A stretch of DNA of 64,000 nucleotides from Fasciolopsis buskii (taxonomy: Eukaryota; Platyhelminthes; Trematoda; Plagiorchiida; Fasciolidae). The stretch covers positions 116,346 through 180,345 of the forward strand of contig LUCM01002475.1 of NCBI GenBank assembly GCA_008360955.1. Reading direction: 5' to 3'. A program made the translations under genes and the position numbers. Shown piece after piece: positions 46,000 through 58,559 of the stretch (the first letter of the stretch is position 1; each line of letters starts with the position of its first letter). Under the pieces are notes generated by a model. The model did no database searches, was not told the DNA's origin, and was given only the letters and a program-made list of their open reading frames with translations.

Positions 46000-48228
46000 A
46001 TGTCTTTCGTGTTCACTGCTTGGCGATACCTTATTCAACATGTTCAATGCTAGTGCAAATAATTGTTTCGGAAAGACAGTAGGGAATTCAGCTGTGCATT
46101 GATGCATTCTCGTTAAAATAAGAGCAATCAAAATCTCTGGCAGAAACCAAATTGGTGCTTTGTGATACTACAGTATAAATACTGAAACAATGCCGCCATA
46201 CGTAAGATTATACATTTCCTGGTGGTCAAATATTTTAGGAATACTAAGGATGTCAACAGATTCTTCCTGGACATTTAAAGCAGGACGTAGACTCGCAAAG
46301 GGATCTACGAGACAGACAATCGTGATTGATATCACTACAAAAACTGTGCATCTCCTGATCGCCACCAACATAGTCAACTGTTCTTGACAGGGTCACAGGT
46401 AGATGATTCAAAAGCAGTCAACCACGTTCTCGTCACCGTCTCCTCTGAGTAGTTCGTGACTGACCTCGAATTATCCACCAAGGCAGCATTATAAACGTTC
46501 TAGGTTGAAAACAGCAAACAATCGCAGAATAATGCACGAAATGGACCCTAGGAACAATCCGTGCGCCATGCTGTTAAACGACACCCTAGACGAACCAACC
46601 TCCGGTTCAGTATTCAAGCAGATCGTGATTGAGAGTTTCCGCAAAAACGCATCATTCAACCAGAATTTGAGAAATGAAAATCTCATTGAAAGCTAGTTGT
46701 AGCTATAACATATACCTGGCACTCGGTTATGTCGGCGAAAATTGGATTGAAGCCACCAGTCACCCGTAAAACGAGAAAATGTTAAGTTGAACATTTTTTT
46801 GAAATAAGCTCCACTAACACCCGGTAGATTGTCAGTGTCATGAAATTTATGGTGCATAAACATTTACTGCGTTGTCACCTGTATATCTAAACCAGTTTCA
46901 AGGAATAAAATGTGCCAACATAAAGACTATTTGGGGACGATTTGACGGACGATGTGCAGCTTGGAAGCGTACGCAAAGATTACAGTCGATGTGGAGAGTC
47001 ACTCGACGGTTCGGTTTTGCTTGGTTTTCGTAAGTCCGAAATAAAAAGATTCATTCCTTAAAGTATACTGTAAATTAAGTTAGAGACAAGTGTGGAAACA
47101 CTACAAAAACATCATTCCTAAGATTAGTAAGCCCAAGCGTTGTTGGATCGTAGTGCCAAATCAGGTCTCGAGAAGGGTGGAGTTTTGTGATGGACGAGAA
47201 TGATAGGATAACTGATAAAGATACAGTCAGATAGTCCGAAATAAGAGAGAATCAAATTGTCTGAACAGAGGGAAAGAATTGCTTTGAGGATAAGACCCAG
47301 AGTATGAGCGCGGTTTCTAGATCGATTGCAGACGTTTGCTAGGAAGTCATTTAGTTGAGGTTTATCTTTGATCACTACAAACTGTTAGGCTTAGCAAGCC
47401 GTGATTAAGTTTTCAGATCATCGTGGCAGATTTTTAGTTGTGGATACTGACACCTTTGAAGATTGCACTAAGTCAATTTTGGTCTGTGGCAAACCAATGT
47501 TCAACACTCAAAAGTAATAAATCGAAAATAAAAGTCATCACTGGTGGAGAAACGGTGAACAACACAAACCAGTTATTGGAAGATGATAGGAGTTACAAAC
47601 ACTTGCGCTGAAGGTCACGGTAGGAAACGATAAAGAGTAGAACTCAACAGGTGGCAACTCGGTGAAGGATAAATGTGAAATTACTCACTTCGGCAGCAAA
47701 ACTGGAAGGTGAATTATACTTAAGAAACTGGAGGGGGCTGGTGGTTGACGAAGAAAAAGATTTGGATTTCGGTCAGAAATAGAATGAGGAGAATGAGAAA
47801 AGGACTGGAGAAGTTCGTGAACAGAATCAATATTTTGCAACTCTTAGTTAGGACAATGAGTTCCTGATAACTTGGTTGGAACAGACAGAGAATAATTGAG
47901 ATTAAGAGCACCCGTGAATGTGTTATGTCATGGTTCCGATGACACTGTTCAAAGTCAGAAGCTTTTACCCCCAACAGCGTTATTGCATATTTAATCTCTC
48001 TAATCACGTGGGAGCTAAAGCTTTATAAGGCTATTTGGAGTACTCATACTTGAAAAAGTAGCGTTAACTGTGACCGATCGCAAGAACCCATGGGCTCGAA
48101 CCAGTAGAACATATTGAAATAGCTCCGATCCAAAATCGTGCATCTGAAGATAGCCAGACATCGGTAACTGAAAATCGCATTCCAATTTATTTACAAAACA
48201 TTCGTATTTAGATTAATTTCACACAAAT
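46000..48228. other. unassigned stretch
   Basis: A 63-codon plus frame at 46,505-46,696 (MDPRNNPCAMLLNDTLDEPT) looks protein-like but is too short to judge. Nothing in the minus strand upstream of the transposase was recognised as its N-terminal exon. Confidence 0.35.
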
Positions 48229-48530
48229 ATCATTGGTGGAATACTTGGTGCCAGATCATCATCACGGAATGTTCGCTTTCCACGCTAGTGCAAACCTACC
48301 ATTCGCATTGGTTTGTGTTAATCGCAGACGATAGTGAAACCGAACTGCACCGTAGCACGAGACTTGTACGAAGACTCATCACAATCCCTTCTTAATCCCC
48401 AGTGGACTTCGTAACGAGGTATTTCACTGGACCTTATTCTACAGTCTGTGAATCGATATCCGTAAGATTCGTCAAATATTTTCCTCAGAACAACCGCAGC
48501 TTACCAAAGATATCACAAATTTACATTATT
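48229..48530 (+). repeat. 300-bp dispersed repeat, copy 1
   Basis: About 99% identical by eye to 61,549-61,840 in the same orientation. Four differences were noted: TTGGTGCCAG/TTGTTGCCAG, CACGAGAC/CACGTGAC, ATTTCACT/ATTTTACT and ACATTATT/ACATAATT. Two short frames are kept open in both copies (EYLVPDHHHGMFAFHASANL and MDFVTRYFTGPYSTVCES). Both copies lose similarity at the same right boundary, after AAATTTACA. Confidence 0.85.
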
Positions 48531-48607
48531 CTTGTTAAGGCTTTTGATGCAAAGACTCATTTCAAATTAGATAAAATCCTGTTGTCAATTCCATTGAATT
48601 ATTTCCC

Positions 48608-48868
48608 TTGAATTTAAGTGGATCCATCCAGTTATCTTCCCACTATTTAAACCCTACTGGATGTGACCAACCTAAGTGTGAATCATATGACACACTTCGA
48701 TACAGTTTTACTGTCGACTATATCGTTAACCAACCAAACGAACGTGACGACTCACTGAGAGAACTGCCGTTGGTCCAAAAGTTCAAGGTGAGGCCACAAG
48801 TCGGTCCCAAGAATTCAAGAACGCTTGGGGTCTGGGTGATGAATCAGTTAGCAATTAAGAAGGATTAG
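48608..48868 (+). CDS. unrecognised 86-codon frame next to the dispersed repeat
   Basis: Encodes GCDQPKCESYDTLRYSFTVD, then NQPNERDDSLRELPLVQKFK. It lies just outside the repeat boundary and is absent from the 61.5-kb copy. Composition is protein-like, but there is no family match. Confidence 0.2.
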   Translation: MNLSGSIQLSSHYLNPTGCDQPKCESYDTLRYSFTVDYIVNQPNERDDSLRELPLVQKFKVRPQVGPKNSRTLGVWVMNQLAIKKD

Positions 48869-48869
48869 T

Positions 48870-49990
48870 TCAGTAAAACACTGCTGTCTAACTAGCCGCC
48901 TCGGTAACAGGTAAAGGACTCAAGGGACGGGAATCCGATCGACTGGAAAACGGAGAGACAAATCAGAATAAACTAGCTGACCTATTTTGGGTTCAAAGTG
49001 AAAGTGGTCTGACTTTCATGATAATTTCAGAGCCGAGCGGGGACGCTGCTTGAAATCAAGATTGAAAAAGAGACAGTAGGCTGAAGAGACTGCAGGGAAT
49101 AGGTCAGTGGTCTTTGGAAAGAAGTATAAATTGTTTGATTATAACAAATAAAAGACAATCATGGTGACCAGTCAGAGGCCGATTGGATTTCCTTGATTGA
49201 TGAGGCATTATGGCAGCTGAATTAGGGATGAAACGACCGAGTGAAGGTCGTAGACGTAGTGACAATGATACAACGATTACAAAACAAAATGTATTCCACC
49301 ACTACTGTCTCTGTCTAGTTAACAGATGTCCGAATGTCTTGTAAATAAACCTTAGCTTGATTTTCAATTGCCCTGGTCTTTTTGTTATCTTTAGTTTTCT
49401 TTCCCTGCTACGAAGCCTTACTCAGTACACCTTGTTAAAGAACGGAAATTAAGTCGAATAGCTTGCTAAATTGATAAGGAAGTTTTGGGATCAGTCTGAC
49501 TCGCAAATAAAACCTAGCACGGGAGAAGTAGTAGATGATGAGTCGTCATATCCATAATCGTAATCAAAGGTCAGCACAAGAGCTGGGATATCACGACTGA
49601 CGAAGTCACTTAATAACGATGGATCTAATCAGCCAGCGTACTGATCGATCATTGGGTGTTAGTTTTTGAGTGATTCAATTTTGATTGATAAAGGAACTTT
49701 TTATCTGCCCAACTTGGTTTTTCCAATTAGAGTTAGCAGGGACCTCAAGTAGTGGCCTCTAGATAGAATCGACTGACGACCGAAGTACAGCAGACCTATT
49801 TTTCCCTTTTATCCGTTGTGAAACAGTGGGATTCTTAGTTTCTGATGTTTGGTTGTTGTCATTTGCGTAGTCCTCGTTCGGAGCTTTTCCAATAGTTCCA
49901 CGCAGACTGTCATTACAGTCTCTGATATAACTTAGCTGAAAAGAACTTTGGGTAACGAACTTAAGTTAATTAAAATAGTTTCTTATCTTT
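48870..49990. other. unassigned stretch
   Basis: No frame above 60 codons and no repeat recognised. Confidence 0.4.
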
Positions 49991-49994
49991 CAAA

Positions 49995-50190
49995 TCCGTC
50001 TTTGTGGGTTCCTATACGGTAAACAGTCCGTGGACTCTTCTTCCGACAAACGAGCACACCTTTAATGAATCACACGGCGGATTGTTGTTTTCCATTCACT
50101 CCGTAGTTTGTTCGGATGTGTTATTACGCATAACGTTTATATGCAAAAAAGCCACACCGGAGAGAAATTGGAGTTCACTTAATCAAGAAA
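49995..50190 (+). pseudogene. possible relic of a C2H2 zinc-finger gene
   Basis: One frame reads CGFLYGKQSVDSSSDKRAHL, two stops, ITRRIVVFHS, then HNVYMQKSHTGEKLEFT. The HTGEK linker and the preceding MQKSH match the end of a C2H2 finger, where YMQKSH would have been HMQKSH. The first part resembles 'C..C.K.F.DSS..K.HL..H'. Cysteines are mostly lost. Only the linker is strong, so this may be chance. Confidence 0.3.
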
Positions 50191-51254
50191 TATATGAATC
50201 CAAGACGATTCACTGGAACATCCTGAAAAAGAAATGGTTTTCGACTGAAAGAACTTTTGCTTCAGGTCCCGGGACTGAATTGACCAATTCTCTCATTGTT
50301 AGGTTCTTTCGTTCGTAAGGAAATGCAGTGAGACGTGATGGTTTTGTCACGGCAATATTTTGACCTACTTAACAAATTCGTTCTGATGATATAAAACGAT
50401 TCTAATCTTATATCGAGGCTTTTTAAACATCTGATTTACTCACCCAAATGGTTGTCTCCCTAACGCGTCAGAGATACAACAAAAGACTGAGCGAAGTAGA
50501 CAAATTTCTTCATGCGATGTACGGTTGCAAACGTTCTTGTAGTTGTAAACGGAACGCGCCCATTGAAACCGAAAAATTTTACTGATGTTATCAAATACAT
50601 CTTCGCATGGGTTCAGTCAGTATTGTGCAAACGATCAGGTTTGAACCAGATTCTGGACAAGGGGTTAAAATTCCACTGATCGAATACTCAGCGCTTGCAC
50701 CGTTTGTGCACGTGGGCTTGCATGGTTGAACAGTTGAGAATAGCACTTGCGAATTAGTTTTCGTACAAGCGCAAGCGGGTTAATCCGAGTGTGAGAATGT
50801 TACATTACGCTGCACACTTATGTCATTGCCAAGAGGAAAAACAGTTTCATATCGTCGAAAACGGGTACCAATGTATTTTACTATTTAAAGTAACTCTAAA
50901 TGAGTCACGTGACGATTCAATACTGTCAGGAGATTTTTTGTGCTATTGGCAAGTGCATTAATCTTAAGGTGTTTCATTAAGCTAGCCAACTGGCTCTCTC
51001 ATCTTGCTCGTCCAGAACACGATTGTGGAACAACACTATGAGGTATCACTATTTACATAATAACAGGCAATCCGACAAATTTTTACACTTGAAATTTTCT
51101 ATTCACTCCAATGACAAGAAGTTCAGAAAATAGAAATCTGTTACGACTTTGCTGTATCTGTGCGTGCGTGTGTGCGTGCGCACGTGTGTACGTGAGGTGG
51201 AATCGGTCGTAATGCTATCCAGTTAATAAATACAACGGGGTCGTTTACTTGGGA

Positions 51255-51425
51255 GTGTCAGTCAAGTGGTCAACGTTGCGACAACTGAATGTGAAGGTCA
51301 TGATTTTGAGTTCTTAAGCTCCCTGCCAACATTCTCACTCGGGAGCTGGCTGTGAGCAGCTTAAGTGGAAATGAGTTGGTTTCGTTAATAGAGAAAACGA
51401 GTTGGTGAAAGATAGGAAGGAAACG
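51255..51425 (+). repeat. possible diverged copy of the tRNA-like SINE
   Basis: AAGTGGTCAACGTTGCG, then GTGAAGGTCATGATTTTGAG and a body with GGGAGCTGGCTGTGAGCAGC are arranged like the SINE copies at 23.6 and 25.5 kb, and the end GAAAGATAGGAAGG resembles their tail. Boxes A and B are poorly kept. A GTGCGTGC-type simple repeat lies just upstream at 51,161-51,195. Confidence 0.3.
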
Positions 51426-51960
51426 TCTGTGTCAGGAAAGCAAGTGTTTTTATTAATCTTGCTTAGAATAATATCGACATGCATTAGCTGAGCTTCCTTT
51501 TCGATTAGACATCAAGGAGTTCATTTCTTGATGGGGTAACCCCATATATGGCAAACGCGGTCTTAAGGATGTCTCCGAATTGATTGAGACGCATTTAGTA
51601 GAAGGGTTTCGAAACTGGAGTAAAAATTTGAGCGTTCTCTAGTTTCATGATGACGACAATACATATTGTTCTTGATTTCCCTAAATGAGCTATTATAGGT
51701 GGTGTTTCTTCTGGTTAGACGGTTGTTGATCTGTAATACAGAAGCTTCTGAATGAACATGGAGATGATCAGTCTGGAAAACTCATCTCAACCCGTCGGCT
51801 TATCAGAAGGCAGTCACTGAATGAATAAGGCTCCTCGGTGGTATTGAACTTGAATCTTGTTATTGCGTTATGACATGAGGTAGAAAATCTATGGAGTTAG
51901 CTAGAAAGGAAAATTAAAAAGTGGTTCCTTTTTGTGGGTTGTGATGAATTCAGTTTTTTT

Positions 51961-52382
51961 ATGGTTCCGGATGAATTCCTCCTGGCTACCGTTCCGTTGA
52001 CGAACACTGATGATAAAGGTGAACTCGCCTGTACTGTTTTCAATGTCCGAACTTTGCTCCCGAAATATGACATTTTGTTGAATTAATAATTTGTCTTTTA
52101 ATTACAAAATGGGTTGGGTTAGTCGTCATAATCGGTTCGTGGAAGGTCACTTCCAGTAGAACTACCGGGCTGAGGTCCACAAGATCCGCCAAGGAAGGGT
52201 TGGAGACAATAGTTGTTATGGCTCAGTGTTGCAGTCAGTGACCTTCTTGTATCCGGAATCCATTCTCTTCTGAATAGTTGTTCAGTCGGTTATTTTGCAG
52301 TCGACATTTCACTATTCCCCGTTACTTTTTCTTTTTTTCGCAGTTGGTCCTATTTGTACAAATAAAACTGAACTGAACTGCA
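51961..52382 (+). mobile_element. LINE relic: endonuclease start joined to a 3' end
   Basis: A frame at 51,961-52,086 ends ELACTVFNVRTLLPKYDILL, matching the 'LACxNVRTL' start of an RTE-like endonuclease. It then stops. From about 52,110 the sequence looks like a LINE 3' end, finishing in AATAAAACTGAACTGAACTG, a short 3' tandem typical of RTE-like tails. If both belong to one element, nearly all of the coding region is missing. Confidence 0.4.
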
Positions 52383-53236
52383 GTGAAGACAGTCGTGGTT
52401 TTTTCTAGTCACCAAAACGGTGGTCTTTTATAAGACAATTGTCACATCCAGGTATGAGTAAATTACGCAAAATATGTCATCAACAAATGGGTGATAAGCG
52501 TGACAAATTGCGATGATATTTCGTTTGTTAGTGCCGTTTGATTACCTCGCATAAACAAATGCATACAGATGCACGCGCAGAGTGGGATAAGACACACAAG
52601 TGCATGTACAAATGCAAGCACATGTACACCAGCAAGCCAGTTAAACCGTTTAGGCATTCCATATACCCTGGATTGTACTTTTCATGCACTATATTGGAAA
52701 GTTTAGGACCGCGGTTTCTTTCAACCTTTATGATGATCAGCCAAAAGTGTACAGACCACGAAGGCTATAACCTGAAAAAAAGGTTTATATTAAAAAGGCA
52801 ATGGGTGATCAGGGAAATCTCATAATCTTATGGGAGCCACTTACGTCACATCTGAGGGTGTGATCTGTAGAGCCCATGAAATTAGAAGAAACAGTTTGGC
52901 CACGAAGAGTCCAAGAGCAAATAAAACCAACCAATGAAAGCGCTAATAGCAGTAACAAATTAGCCTTAGAAAAAATAATTCAATAATTACCTTTAGCGAT
53001 TTTCAGCGACAAAAATGAAGAATGGTGGATGACAAGTAAAAAATTTGGGGAGCGAATACAACTGTGAGAAGACTGCGAGAGGGAAAAAGATAGATGACAG
53101 AGAGTGAGAAAAAAAGCAGAGAGAAAAAATACAGACAAGAAGGAATGCAAAGAGGTAGATGGGAAGAAGAGAGTAAATGGCCAGTGAGAAACAGAGGAAA
53201 AGCAAAGACAGAGAACTTGGCAAGAACAGAAATGGA

Positions 53237-53503
<267 letters not shown>

Positions 53504-54289
53504 GTATATATAATAGAACAAAGAAACATGTACTTTGCCGTCAGATATTTCCTTTTTTGAGGCAAATTGCAAATACCAGGAAGGAAAAAGCCAAGAGTGG
53601 AATAAATAATGAAGGATACCATCTTGGGTTGGACCAACAAAGGAACAAAAGCAAATTTTTATTGCCTGGACAAGTGACAAAGACAGAAGTTGTCCAGTTT
53701 TGATCTGCAAATCCCTTTGCTCCTTGCAACACTAAACTCCCTGAAGCAAGCTAGTCTGAGGAGAAAATATTCCCGTAAAGAAATTCTTACGCTTTTTTTC
53801 CAGGTCCCAGCTTGAAGACTTCCACAGATTGTCTTTTACCACTGCCCCTCTTTGACAGCTTGAACGATTTTTCAAACACCATTGTGAGAATAGACTGTTC
53901 CTTACTATACGAATGTACGACGTAAATAACCAAACTGGTCAAACTTTTGAGTACAGATCAACTGAATGGCCACGAACTTATTTCCTTGTTTTTTCTGTGC
54001 AATCTGCAAAGTGTTTCACTCCCCAGTTAGCCCCGGATTTACAGTTTGTTCGTCAGACTCAAGTAGAGGAGTGCAAGTGTCTTATAAAATTTAGAAGTAG
54101 AATGAAATAACTGGGAGGTTCACTCGCCATATCGAGAACATGAAACGACAGAACTCTACCTTGTTACTAATGTTGCGAAATGAGTGGTAACCCTTAAATG
54201 TCGGAAACCTGAAATTCTGTGCTACTGGACACTGGATCTGAAGATTATCGGTGGCCCATAGATGCCTGCCCGAGCATTACCAGCAGATA

Positions 54290-55110
54290 TATTTTATCCA
54301 CTTTAGTTCTTTGATCGGTAGGTTCTAGTCGATTATCCAGCACTTCGTGCGGTCCTTAGCCGACTGGACTGCTGTAAGTTCGGTGTCCCCAGATGATAAC
54401 GTCATCAGCGGGCCATGTCATTTTGGCTGAAGTTTTCCAAAGAGTTTCTTCAATAGAGTGTTAGGAAAAGGCCAGATACTTAGTCAAGGAAGATTCCAAT
54501 GGGCATTGATAATGCTTCGGATAATTATTCGCTTTGAAAGTGAAAAAACGACCTGCAGCAAATCCACGGGTAGCAGCCAATAGCTGGCCACAGACACTGT
54601 TAAAATCCAATCAATGCAAGCGAGGGATATGGGGGAAGGACCACAATCTTGTGCGAATATGATGAAGACAACATGTGAGATTATCCTGTCATCTAAAGCC
54701 TACTTCGAGCTACCTATAAGGCAAAACATGTTTGTGCATCAAGATGTGCTAGAAAGGAAGCCCTACTGAAATGGAAAAATTATGCTGTTGCTGTGTGAAT
54801 GCGTTAGCGCGGTATGTTTCAAAATGCATTCGAGGATTTTGCTGGGATATTGGTAAGGCCAATAAGTTTGTAGCTATGTGGTGAATGCCGACATCTTTTT
54901 TTAAATTTCGCTAATGATTGCACTTTTTCATGGTACCCGAAACACACCGTGGAAAAGGACAGTGAGAATTTCTGCATGCTGTGCTGACGACTCTTTAGGG
55001 ATACGCGAATGGACCTCATCAGGACCCATCGAATTAAAAGGAATGAGCTCATGACGTCGGTTTTCAATTTCTCGTTCAGAGTAAATGATTTCAATGACAA
55101 TAAAGAACAT
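54290..55110 (-). mobile_element. CR1-like LINE reverse transcriptase remnant B
   Basis: Minus-strand blocks: SMGPDEVHSRIPKESSAQHA then EILTVLF (RT start, cf. 'KSPGPDGxxPRxLKE...xxLTxLF'), SYKLIGLTNIPAKSSNAF (cf. 'NYRPISLTSIxCKILE'), PLESSLTKYLAFS (cf. 'GVPQGSVLGPLLF') and TWPADDVIIWG (the FADDV catalytic box, D-D kept). Several frames and stops are involved. The endonuclease and C-terminus were not found, so this is a separate, truncated insertion from remnant A. Confidence 0.8.
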
Positions 55111-57546
55111 TAAGAGCTGTGGCGGTGAGAAACCGGAGACATAGTCAATGCAGAATCGAAATCAGGCTTAAAAATAGCACCTTTCTGAGAAGGGGATAAC
55201 TAGAGTTCCATCTCGTCGTCAAAGAGTAATAGTTGTTCTTAGAAGCTTCCTCGTTTTATGCACAAATCTGAAGAACACAGGCGAATTTGAAAGTCCTCAA
55301 ATGAGAATAGCCCTTTATTCTAATCTGAGAAGTTGCGAGTACTTTCAGACTCTTTTTTGTTTACTTCTAGTCTAGTGAATTTAGATCTAGCAAACCCTTT
55401 TAGGGTACTCACCAAAGCAGCTCCTGGTTGATTCTGGAGGCTGAGAGTTTGTGGTTTTTGTGACTGTTTTATTGGCGTAAACGGGTGAGTCGATAAAATT
55501 CAATGCACAATATGACCATTAAGACCATCTAAATCAAAGTTCGTAACTAAAAACTCCAGTTCACTATCCAGAATACTTTTAAATCTCAAAACATTAGTTC
55601 TACGGAGAGCGTGAATGTTTTTTTCAAACGGTTTTACAGACTAGTGAGAGTGCATTCAAAAAGAAAGACAGCATAGTCCATATTACCTAATGAGTTGATT
55701 ATCTTGACTGTGTTCCAAAAATGTCACCCGGGCTCGAGGCTTGCGCCAAATGATAGAGAGGTCTTCAGATGGTATGCATACGAATAATTGCAGGTAAAAT
55801 AAAAGTTAACTTTTGAAAGAGAGGCTAGTATGTGGTAAGCTTGATGCAAAGCACATGACGGTGAAACTAGCTACGGCATAAACAATATATGAGGCTTATA
55901 GAGTAGAAGCACTAAGGATCGCTTTTTTGTTCACATTACTTTTAATTTCAACACGTTTTGTAGCTCACGTTGATAGCATTGCAGACCTTGTGGTCTTGCA
56001 AATCTGGACGTCAAGGTGGACGGCCACGAAGACTCAGAAACGGTCCTTTGTCCTTTACCGTTTTTATGATATGGTGAAAGTTCTAAGTAGTAAGAAAAGT
56101 TCCCGGTAAATTACTAGGATGTCAATGTTCGTTTTGGAAAAATACATCACTTGTTTCGTCTCATAGGCACTAATAAAATAAATAAACGGTGGTTATAATG
56201 AAGCATTCCAAACCAGAGATAGTCTAGAATGGCAACCCTTATTAGGGGATGCCCCTTAGTCATGAGCGGTAGTCTAGTTTTACCTTATAGTTATCCCTGC
56301 AAAAGGTCCTTACTATCTCTCGTGATGGACTATTCCACAGTGGTACTCTGCGGACAGAGACAAAGTATTGCTTAAAAACACTCAAAGAATAATGTGAAAT
56401 AACTTCTTAATGTTTCCTCAAGAGTGTTGAGCTCGGGCGCTTAAAAATTGGTCCACAAATTTCGATGTAAAATATCCAGCGTGGATCTCAATAAGGTACA
56501 GATTAAGTGCAGAGATAAGGATGGAATAAGGTGATTCTCCAAACCGCTTATCAGTTTAGTGAGTTTTCGTTTGCCTACCCCGAAAGAATACGGCCTAAGA
56601 CGTAGACAACGTTCACAATTGGCGTCGAATGAAAATTCCGTCGAGAAAATGAAATTGTTTTTGAATTGTGAGGATGTTGTGCCTCATTAGGTTGCGCATT
56701 CTGCAGATGGATTTGCTGTTTTTTCTATTAAGGCAAAAATGACAGGTCGGCTGAGACTCAAAATCGGAGTACCTGGTGTTCATTTGACTTTTGAATTTGT
56801 TCACTCGAATGACCGAGAAAGTTGATCCGGAGCATTAGAAAACAACAAGCTCGGGATTTCTTGTCGTTTATAAGCAAACACATGAATATAAATCTACGCA
56901 AGCCGGGTCGGGGGCTGCTCTCCACTGGATTCCGGGTCCCGGTCTGCGATGTCATCAGTGTAATTTAGAGTCTTAGTGGAACGAAATCTTTAGTAGTCTT
57001 CATAAAAATGAGGACTAGAAGTGCACTGAGATCTGATTCTTGTGAGGCGCCACAATGAATTATGTAGGCCCAGGAAGTGAAGTACCAAACCGAAATTGGA
57101 GAAAGCCATTTGCCAGGAACCGTTGTATTAAGGAACGTAATGGTTTAAAGTGGTTGCATCGTGAGGTGCCCTACTGAAAGCCTTTGTAAAATTAATCTAG
57201 ACCGCATGAGATACCCTAGCGCCATTCTGGAATCGTAGTGAACTGTCCTTTACACAAAGCATTTTGGAGATATAATATTTTCTAAAGGAAAGAATCATGT
57301 TGAAACGGAGATTCTAGGTTGTTTTTGCGCAAGCTAATAACAAAGATGCTTTTAATATGAGTCCAGAAACCTTGTAAAGGGTTCTTGTTAGGCTAACAGG
57401 TCTGTAACTTTTCGGAGCGTGTCAGTCATCATTTTGACGAATGATGGTGATAATCGTTTTTCTCTACACTTGTGAAAACCCGTCAACACATAATCAGGCT
57501 TAAAAATACCGAGTGCTTAAGGGAGCAAGTAAATAGGTGAGGTCTT

Positions 57547-57738
57547 TTAGGGTATGAGTATATCTTGACTGGCTCCATGGAAATGAAAGTGATTAATGAT
57601 TAAAAGACTGACTCCGACTGAGCAGAATAGACTCTTGTGAAGATACTTGTTTGATAGGAGGACTGGGATGGAGCTGAGCAGTGACCAAACCAACCAGAGT
57701 GAGTAATTGTAATCTTTGAGAATTCCATCAACCTGCAT
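57547..57738 (-). pseudogene. LINE A: linker between endonuclease and RT
   Basis: Open frame starting MQVDGILKDYNYSLW. Together with the preceding KDKTAFVDP and TDGPLVNPP in the same phase (broken by one TAG), it matches the 'xxLVxxxxxxAEILNxYFxSVF' region before the RT of CR1-like elements. Confidence 0.6.
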
Positions 57739-57853
57739 GGGTGGGTTTACCAGTGGGCCGTCTGTCGGCTAAGGATCGACAAAGGCTGTCTTGTCTTTCG
57801 TGTGTGCATTGTGTGTGAATAAACCCATTCCTGCGCCCCCGAATCAGAATTTT

Positions 57854-58057
57854 TTATTGTCTCGGGAATTGTTTTGGATTCTTTCTTTTCATAGTTTCCG
57901 AATGCTTTAGGAGACATCTTGGTTCTTCGATGAGGAAGTAGATTTGAATCTTGCATGTAGTCCGGAATTTAGTGTATTTAAAACAGTTTACTACTCTGCT
58001 ATCAAATGGGGACACGTTTTGATCGGTTTTACCTAACGGTGCGTCGGGAGTGACCAA
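57854..58057 (-). pseudogene. LINE A: end of endonuclease domain
   Basis: TPDAPLGKTDQNVSPFD matches 'LPPLGxSDHxxVxFD', the final catalytic SDH box of the endonuclease, with SDH changed to TDQ, so the His is lost. Confidence 0.65.
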
Positions 58058-58559
58058 ATTTGGTGACCTGTGACCGGAGTGGACAGATCACATGCTACGC
58101 CCAAGATTTCGCGACAATGAAACATGTGAGGGATCTGCCTATAAAGAATTAAAATCAATAAAAACGGGCTGGGTGAAAGAAGTGACTTTCGGCCATTGAG
58201 TTAATCGTGATCGAGAGGTCTTCTAAGTTAGTTTCCAGAGCAGCAGATCTGCAGTTATCAAGTGCCTAGTGCACAGACGTAGCCTGGCCCTCACAAAATC
58301 TATCAGTAGAAGGAGAGAGCAATAGTTGCTGGGGGGACAGTGCTGACTAAGGGCACAAATCATACCTATATCTTCTCGTGAGTGCTCTCTTGTCATTTTG
58401 AACCCTTGAACTTACAATTTACCATGGGGATGTTCTGGCGTTAGCCCGTTTTTAATGACGACCACCAGGTGCAGTTGGTATTTTTCGCTTAGTTTTCTTA
58501 ATTCCAGATTTTTGTTGTTGAAACTAAGGCAGTTGGTATAGAGCCACTTTAGAAAGCAC

